This document shows, one piece after another, positions 59,901 to 64,000 of a stretch of 64,000 nucleotides of DNA. The position numbers and the translations under genes are program-made. The DNA is from OLB6 sp964467455 (GTDB lineage: Bacteria > Bacteroidota > Ignavibacteria > Kapaibacteriales > Kapaibacteriaceae). Under the pieces are notes generated by a model, which ran no database searches, was not told where the DNA came from, and saw only the letters and a list, made by a program, of their open reading frames with translations. Numbering within the stretch: position 1 is the stretch's first letter; each line of letters opens with the position of its first letter. Location: assembly GCA_964467455.1 (NCBI GenBank), contig CAYXQJ010000005.1, positions 104,897 to 168,896 of the forward strand, read 5' to 3'.

Positions 59901-60038
59901 CCCTGTCAGAGACAAGGTAGGCAACTCAGGCTTGTTCGACTGTGCGAACGCCTCAGTGCTGATCCCGATCAACGCCGCAAGAAGGAAGGCTACGCCAAGC
60001 ATGGCACTTCCCCCTCTAAGAGTGAATCGACGATTCAT
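56937..60038 (-). CDS. Large T9SS-exported protein with cohesin-like N-terminal part
   Basis: 1033 residues from MNRRFTLRGGSAMLGVAFLL with AGAGGAG ahead. Signal ends near FAQS. Residues about 85-200 (SFKFKVQFDSTAVEFMG ... FVELVYLKFRVI) follow the strand order of a cohesin-like domain. Further beta domains include AYDITVQSDSKWLKFKSFLK and FVSNxxx-rich repeats, with a pair of internal repeats GWNLLSVPVNPSSSYWKDVF and GWNTIGSLSTPISTERVSL, each followed by GYFVKYSDEVDK or GYWVKISGQAYL. This GWN...GYWVK pair recurs in T9SS proteins. The C-terminus (TVTPNPVANTATVNVAVPN to YIIKVTNGSDVV) is a full sorting domain. Confidence 0.78.
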   Translation of the reverse strand: MNRRFTLRGGSAMLGVAFLLAALIGISTEAFAQSNKPELPTLSLTGAAAGWNTTYYPDGRIWTPRRGPNGERTLLVPVFIKNCWRSTADYEAFPIYSFKFKVQFDSTAVEFMGIEKNGPNRGTQNMPLGCLAKDFEFSSHVSRDTTYQSVIDAPIQNRLRGKRVMITAVSPKSLPQTGDITTPCDQRPFVELVYLKFRVIANPAGDPVSARTPLIITNDTLFYNDFQVGFEIPFPNDPQPSEFAGLGGVDNYYFDANQVEQIRDPLRPSKPGMIWLEVTDLIPQLSFTNVADPQFRLVDSVQNSNGSSWFIVDPITIDSGSNYDDNVNGIGTRDIDVINAVLGTRAYDITVQSDSKWLKFKSFLKGGAGEINPFPNPVREGYIPMMDKGILGTTNGTTPNGDPTVGMRDLNMRVICDPNELPLDGGGEVAGTYVGYLTFESNSINVTPVRIKVTFIYFRNPFEPSVFDDQNNWQQAPSGPTTGIRLEVRNSDDPIERTYLVMGVGARARNEVDTLFGETVYINPLSGFGARWYPRNSEGENLYENGLGDLWAATPTRPKAASRDIRDIYSDTTILYYCRFDAGNALNYPIVVSWDTDDFTPGSELFIRDTLNGSRFNVNMRNATNIGGSRYSFTIRDADINAFVIEYTLPKVAQFPVINKGWNLLSVPVNPSSSYWKDVFKNALNIPIRFAQNSYQTNETNLAPGVGYFVKYSDEVDKTVAGSRLTRIDDQTYPTRLYEGWNTIGSLSTPISTERVSLLPYGSGAFPQIEGDFFRYVTDRGYQAVTEIAPGLGYWVKISGQAYLQMVAGTGNKAGVNFASVRQAVMNSSAVVTINDAANKSADLYISENGTVDAMNVFELPPLPPNGLFDVRFSNNAYVEEAASPIIRMQGVDFPATVTVANATRNYTAVNPITGEVLGTIYAGRTNTIKIEGATPSIRLMGEEMTTGALNATVTPNPVANTATVNVAVPNAGHVTVELFNLVGERIATLLDEVKAAGVYSVDLNAAAYGAGRYIIKVTNGSDVVTTPVTVVR

Positions 60039-60059
60039 ACGAACTCCTCTAATGAGATG

Positions 60060-60069
60060 ATCACGTGAT
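60060..60069. promoter_or_regulatory. Palindrome ATCACGTGAT upstream of the large T9SS gene
   Basis: A perfect 10-bp palindrome lies 21 bases upstream of the start codon, between two coupled T9SS genes. It could bind a dimeric regulator; no family was matched. Confidence 0.3.
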
Positions 60070-60070
60070 T

Positions 60071-61237
60071 TCATTTCAATAACAATCTTCTCTCGACACT
60101 ACTTCCAGAATGTACAGTTATCAGAAACGGTCCATTTGGAAGTTGTTCATTGGCGATCCAGACATCTTCACCTGTACTGGTAAAGTTCTTCAGAAGCGCT
60201 CCATACATAGAGTGGATCTGAATGTTTGTTGGCTGCCCATGGAGGAGCTGGATCGAGATACCAGGAGTGTGCCTCCTGATAGAGATTCCAGCTCTTTCAT
60301 GGGAATCCATTTTGATCGATACATTGGGTTCGTGAGTCGCAGTGACGACGATAGTGTCTTTACCTGCCGGGTTGGTACATGCACATTGAGAGGTTGTGGA
60401 TACCTGTGTCAAGGCCTGTACACTAACCGTCTGAGCCGTTGATCTTGATCGAACAGTAACATAGAACGTGTCGTTTTCTATGAGCCCCTTATCAAAGATC
60501 GAAACCGACAAACTGTCCGTTGCGAATACGATAGAGTCAGGATTGGAAATGTCTACTCGTTCAATGACAACTGCAGTAGAACCGAGAATAGACAGTGTAC
60601 TAACAATTTGTTCACCTCGCAGATCATCAGACAATATTCTATGGAGTGTGAGCACGGTTGTGCTGTCATATCCACGGATTGTGTCAGGCGGTTGAGCTGC
60701 ATACAACCCGAGTGCGGGGTTTTCGGTCGGTGTTGCGACGGCAAGAACGGTGTCGGTCCATTCCATCGCTATCGTTCTTCTAAATTCCTCGTTGAAGGTT
60801 GATTCCCAAGGAAACGTGAAGAACGTTTTGTCTTGGCACTCCCCAGCGAAGTTTCCTGCGATAGCAAAGAATGGCTGGTCTCCACGAACATTTCTATCGA
60901 TCGTAAAGGCTCCGACCCGCATTTCGCCCGGAATTCTGAAGTTGAAGAAGGGGCTAACATCACCGAATGTCATCTGTGATGAGAGTGTACCCACCGTCAA
61001 CCCGTCTGTTGGACGTATCAATGAAGTGTCGTAACCGATCGTTATGTCAAAGGACTGCAAACTATCGCTTGAGAAGATCTCGCCCATGTAGGCGTCGATC
61101 AAGAAGCGCCGCTCATTTGAACACGTGTTGATCACTCTGTAAGAGCGAACCCTTAGCGTGTCCTGAGAGAAGGCAGTGGTGCTGGCCGCCACGAGGACGG
61201 CCAGCATAACCATTGCTTTCAATTTCTTAGCGAGCAA
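60071..61237 (-). CDS. T9SS-exported protein with cohesin-like N-terminal domain
   Basis: 388 residues with a TTG start overlapping the previous gene's stop (GCTCGCTAAG region); an ATG nine codons later would drop the basic signal n-region. Signal MVMLAVLVAASTTAFS. Residues about 27-160 (YRVINTCSNERRFLIDAYMG, QSFDITIGYDTSLI, GTLSSQMTFGDVSPFFNFRI) fit the start of a cohesin-like domain with disulfides. A second beta part follows (RIVERVDISNPDSIVF). The C-terminus (HTPGISIQLLHGQPTNIQIH, MYGALLKNFTSTGEDVWIAN) is a T9SS sorting domain of slightly unusual form. Function not recognised beyond a surface role. Confidence 0.65.
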   Translation of the reverse strand: MLAKKLKAMVMLAVLVAASTTAFSQDTLRVRSYRVINTCSNERRFLIDAYMGEIFSSDSLQSFDITIGYDTSLIRPTDGLTVGTLSSQMTFGDVSPFFNFRIPGEMRVGAFTIDRNVRGDQPFFAIAGNFAGECQDKTFFTFPWESTFNEEFRRTIAMEWTDTVLAVATPTENPALGLYAAQPPDTIRGYDSTTVLTLHRILSDDLRGEQIVSTLSILGSTAVVIERVDISNPDSIVFATDSLSVSIFDKGLIENDTFYVTVRSRSTAQTVSVQALTQVSTTSQCACTNPAGKDTIVVTATHEPNVSIKMDSHERAGISIRRHTPGISIQLLHGQPTNIQIHSMYGALLKNFTSTGEDVWIANEQLPNGPFLITVHSGSSVERRLLLK

Positions 61238-63251
61238 CCGTCAACTTAGTGGTCGTTGAGAAGTTGTCACCTGCAACACGAACAACATACGTGCCAGCTG
61301 CAACGCGTGCACCGCTCATGTCCGAACCATCCCAAGCGAGGGACATCGTACCGGCAGCGGCATCACCATTGAACAGCGTGTTTACGATCTTGCCGAAAAC
61401 GTCGTGGATCGTGACCGTGACATTCGAAGCTGTGGGGACGGTGACAGCAAATGATGTTTCGCTTGTCATCGGATTCGGGAATGCCATTACCGACTGAGCA
61501 GCTTCCTGCTCAAGACCGGCTAGCTTCACGTTGTTCTTTTCAGCTTCGTTGAAACGGATGTTGTTGATCAAGTACGATTCCTGTTCCTTCATCGTGATGA
61601 AAGCAACCGGAGAATTCGGACCGAACGAACCATTACCAACAACCACAGCGATGCGATCGGAGTGATCGACACCGGCGTTAGCGCTTTCTGAATTCACAAC
61701 AGTTACTTCAGTGATGTCAGCGTTCGTGTTGAAACGAACACCAAAGACACCATCGATCACACCGTTGAGATACACAGGAACACGAACAAGGCCGTTACCG
61801 ATCGAGCTCGGAGCGCCGAAGCGTACATTGTCAGCGTATTCTACATCCGTGATCTTGCCGAAGTCAGGACCCGTTGTGTCGTTGTCGTAGATCCAAGGGA
61901 GGTACGGCAAACGACCGGACAGATATCGCATGATCAAACCTGCGTCATACTCTGTCACTTCGTAGTAGATCTGATTGAGCGAGCTCACGTCCGGAGCACG
62001 ACCACCCACACCATAGAGGCCTTCGCCTTCATACATGACGCGGAGGACTTGCTTGCCAGTGAACTGATCAACGTCGATCGTACGACGCCAGATCACGACC
62101 TGACCATCTACGATCGAGTCGCCCGAGAAGTCTCTCTTCAACTTCGAGAAGTAGTAACGACCGGAGTGGTTCACGTCGCCCTGATAGGCTTGACGCTTCC
62201 AAACGGAGTCAAGTGGCTTGTTCATAACAATGGAGCGCATGATCACGCGGGCGTCGTTAGACGTTACGCGACGATTTTGGTCCATGTTTTCGTGACGCTG
62301 ACCTTGAGCTGCAGACGTATCAGCATCGCCATAGCCCCACATGTCAAATGTGAGATACACGATCGAACCAAAACGAATCACAGCGTCGCTGCGGCCATTT
62401 GATGGCTGCCAAGCGGAGGTTGAATCCGTACGACGGTTTGCTCCAGGTTGCGGTGCCCAAATGAGGCCGTTCCAGAAGTCACTGATAAAGCCAGGGAAAC
62501 CGCCAGTGCCTTTGATACCAACAGTTGCACCGCGCGTAACAACTACCGTGTTGGATGTGTACGGATTACCACCAACTTGACCATATGCGAATTCAATGTC
62601 GCCTTGGTAGTTCGTGGTTTGATCACCTACATACAAACGGGCTTGGAAGTTGCCAACACTTGAATTGATCGTTTGATCATTGATGTTGAGGTTCTTCCAC
62701 TGAATGATGATGCACGGACGACCATTGTTGATCGGTTGGCATTGTTCATCTCGATCTGTGTCATATGCCCAAGAGATCTCAGACGGCATATAACCAGCAG
62801 CAATGTTCGTATTCGTACGGATGCGGTGGTCACCCCAGAACGGAGCGATCACGTTGTCCGGATACGACGACGAATTGATAAAAAGACCTTGCGGCTGCTT
62901 CGCCGGCACGAGCTTCGTACCGTCGAATGTTGCAAAGCCGTTCACGCTGACATAGATGCCGTTAAAGGTGCGACCGTTGAAGTTGAAGCGTACACCGGCC
63001 GGGAAGGCGATGTAGGCATAACCATCATCAAGGTCGTTGGCATTGGTCGGCGGCAACACAAATGCTGACGGCGGAAGGATGTTCTTCTTCAACCGCGATG
63101 AGTCGCACGCATCGAGATCACGATACGGACGGCCGACGACGAGTTCAGGCTGGCGGAACTGATTAAAGATCTGTTGCGCCACGCCCTCCACTGCGCCGAA
63201 CGCGATCGAACAGAGCACCATTGCACCAGCAACGATTACCTGTTTCTTCAT
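61227..63251 (-). CDS. T9SS-exported protein with split dockerin-like region
   Basis: 674 residues from MKKQVIVAGAMVLCSIAFGA, GGAG just upstream. The first 270 residues are a NIDO/nidogen-like beta domain (GVRFNFNGRTFNGIYVSVNG, WAYDTDRDEQCQPI, TTNYQGDIEFAYGQV). Residues about 304-454 carry dockerin-like elements: GYGDADTSAAQGQ with DQNRRVTSNDARVIMRSIV, QGDVNHSGRYYFSKL, and TEYDAGLIMRYLSGRLPYLP, the last typical of the second dockerin helix, with unusually long insertions between. The cohesin-like gene lies directly downstream. A beta domain (GLVRVPVYLNGVIDGVFGVR) and a T9SS sorting domain (MAFPNPMTSETSFAV, TIHDVFGKIVNTLF, GTYVVRVAGD) end the protein. Confidence 0.75.
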   Translation of the reverse strand: MKKQVIVAGAMVLCSIAFGAVEGVAQQIFNQFRQPELVVGRPYRDLDACDSSRLKKNILPPSAFVLPPTNANDLDDGYAYIAFPAGVRFNFNGRTFNGIYVSVNGFATFDGTKLVPAKQPQGLFINSSSYPDNVIAPFWGDHRIRTNTNIAAGYMPSEISWAYDTDRDEQCQPINNGRPCIIIQWKNLNINDQTINSSVGNFQARLYVGDQTTNYQGDIEFAYGQVGGNPYTSNTVVVTRGATVGIKGTGGFPGFISDFWNGLIWAPQPGANRRTDSTSAWQPSNGRSDAVIRFGSIVYLTFDMWGYGDADTSAAQGQRHENMDQNRRVTSNDARVIMRSIVMNKPLDSVWKRQAYQGDVNHSGRYYFSKLKRDFSGDSIVDGQVVIWRRTIDVDQFTGKQVLRVMYEGEGLYGVGGRAPDVSSLNQIYYEVTEYDAGLIMRYLSGRLPYLPWIYDNDTTGPDFGKITDVEYADNVRFGAPSSIGNGLVRVPVYLNGVIDGVFGVRFNTNADITEVTVVNSESANAGVDHSDRIAVVVGNGSFGPNSPVAFITMKEQESYLINNIRFNEAEKNNVKLAGLEQEAAQSVMAFPNPMTSETSFAVTVPTASNVTVTIHDVFGKIVNTLFNGDAAAGTMSLAWDGSDMSGARVAAGTYVVRVAGDNFSTTTKLTVAR

Positions 63252-63301
63252 ACATAACTCCACGATTACTTGCATGTTGTTTTCGTTCGAGGGGGAGGAA
63301 T

Positions 63302-63323
63302 GGGGCCGGCTTTCACCGGCCCC
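63302..63323 (-). terminator. GC-rich hairpin between two T9SS genes
   Basis: Stem GGGGCCGG/CCGGCCCC with a 6-base loop lies 15 bases beyond the stop of the last gene and before the next. There is no U-run, so it may be a pause or an mRNA-stabilising structure rather than a terminator. Confidence 0.5.
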
Positions 63324-63337
63324 GGTTTATAGCGCAA

Positions 63338-64000
63338 TTAGCGGACGATGATCAGCTGTTGCGTCGCGGCATTGACGCCGTCAGAGACGCGAACCGTGTA
63401 CATACCATTGGCAAGAGCAACACCATTTGAAGTGCCGTTCCATTCAATGTTGTGCATACCTGCTGAGAACATGTCGTTGGCGATCGTAGCGACCTTCGAA
63501 CCAACGGCATCATAGATCTCCACAGCCACTTGCGAGGTTGTCGGGACATTGAAGCTGATCGTTGTGTTCGAAGAGAACGGATTCGGAGCTGTCTTGGTGA
63601 TGGCAAGAACATTGGACAATGTCATGTCACCATCTTCAACACTTGTTGTGTAATCGTACACAATGATGAAGCCCTTGAGAGCATCACGCTTGATGATAAG
63701 CGTGTCACATGAGCCGTCGGTCTTGTGTTCGATGTCAGCTGCCGAGCTACCTTCGCCAGTCTTCATGTTGTAGGCGAAGTTGGCACCGTTCGAAATATCG
63801 TCACGGATGTAATACGAACCCGGATTTGATGCATCCTTTTCAGGAAGATCGGCGCGGCACCACGAAACCTTGACTGGATAGTAGGCCGAGCTTTGACCGG
63901 TTTCACCACCAGCTTGGAAACGTGCACGATAGATGGCTTCACCCGGATCCGTTGAGAACGGATAGATGTTGCGCTGTACACCGTTACGGTTCGGGATCGT
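63338..64000 (-). CDS. T9SS-exported protein, C-terminal part (5' partial)
   Basis: The frame is open to the window edge, so the beginning is missing. The visible 220 residues contain a beta-rich end of a domain (YRARFQAGGETGQSSAYYPV, WCRADLPEKDASNPGSYYIR, DDISNGANFAYNMKTGEGSS) and a complete T9SS sorting domain (APNPFSSNTTISFNVPTTSQ, VEIYDAVGSKVATIANDMFS, ANGMYTVRVSDGVNAATQQL). The domain pattern with APNPFSSNTTISF is the commonest sorting form in this window. First of four T9SS genes read leftward. Confidence 0.8.
   Translation of the reverse strand, partial: TIPNRNGVQRNIYPFSTDPGEAIYRARFQAGGETGQSSAYYPVKVSWCRADLPEKDASNPGSYYIRDDISNGANFAYNMKTGEGSSAADIEHKTDGSCDTLIIKRDALKGFIIVYDYTTSVEDGDMTLSNVLAITKTAPNPFSSNTTISFNVPTTSQVAVEIYDAVGSKVATIANDMFSAGMHNIEWNGTSNGVALANGMYTVRVSDGVNAATQQLIIVR

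Overview
The window reads as a chromosomal segment from a free-living Gram-negative bacterium of the Bacteroidota/Chlorobiota side of the tree, most likely Candidatus Kapabacteria or a related Ignavibacteria-like lineage. Reasons: base composition near 50 percent GC, several secreted proteins ending in type IX secretion (T9SS) sorting domains, many signal-peptide outer-membrane barrels and lipoproteins, and densely packed genes with ATGA start/stop overlaps. This is an inference from gene content; no rRNA is present. A 100-base N run at 48295-48394 is an assembly gap inside a repeat.

Layout. 1-6.2 kb: end of a CASTOR/POLLUX-type channel, a FadL-like barrel and a large T9SS-exported protein. 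6.3-9.3 kb: a HipH/YjjJ-type HTH-HipA kinase and a ROK kinase with a coupled secreted protein. 9.3-19 kb: adenylate cyclase, lipoprotein, desaturase, YhcH, glycosylasparaginase, and a symmetric unit of two AAA_14/DUF4143 ATPases around a sialate O-acetylesterase. 19-23 kb: small conserved proteins, a YfcH-like epimerase, and an NfeD-flotillin pair. 23-24.4 kb: a decayed metallopeptidase-like pseudogene, a methyltransferase and tRNA-Phe. 24.4-31.5 kb: envelope proteins, rlmN and an FAD oxidoreductase. 31.5-37.2 kb: ECF sigma/anti-sigma pair, an OmpA-like protein and a T9SS protein. 37.2-44.5 kb: ftsI, ftsL, metG, DJ-1, a DUF2231-like protein and guaA. 44.8-48.1 kb: a barrel, an MFS transporter, cdd and mutY. 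48.5-56.9 kb: two translationally coupled glycosyltransferase operons for surface polysaccharide. 56.9-64 kb: four consecutive T9SS-exported proteins, with cohesin-like and dockerin-like stretches.

Two genome-scale signals stand out. First, short tandem repeat arrays with 7-, 8- and 13-bp units, in several unrelated sequence families, repeatedly fill intergenic gaps almost exactly from one gene's stop codon to the next gene's start codon, with the stop codon lying inside a repeat unit. Related stop-free arrays sit in-frame inside metG and an anti-sigma-like gene. Second, the heptamer AGGGGGC/GCCCCCT occurs about 50 times (counted by eye) on both strands in the first 56.5 kb, against roughly 8-10 expected for the whole window, and I saw none in the last 7.4 kb.

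Other candidates for follow-up are the AAA_14-esterase-AAA_14 unit with similar hairpins at both outer ends, a possible surface cohesin/dockerin assembly exported by T9SS, and repeated operator-like sites at the hipH start.
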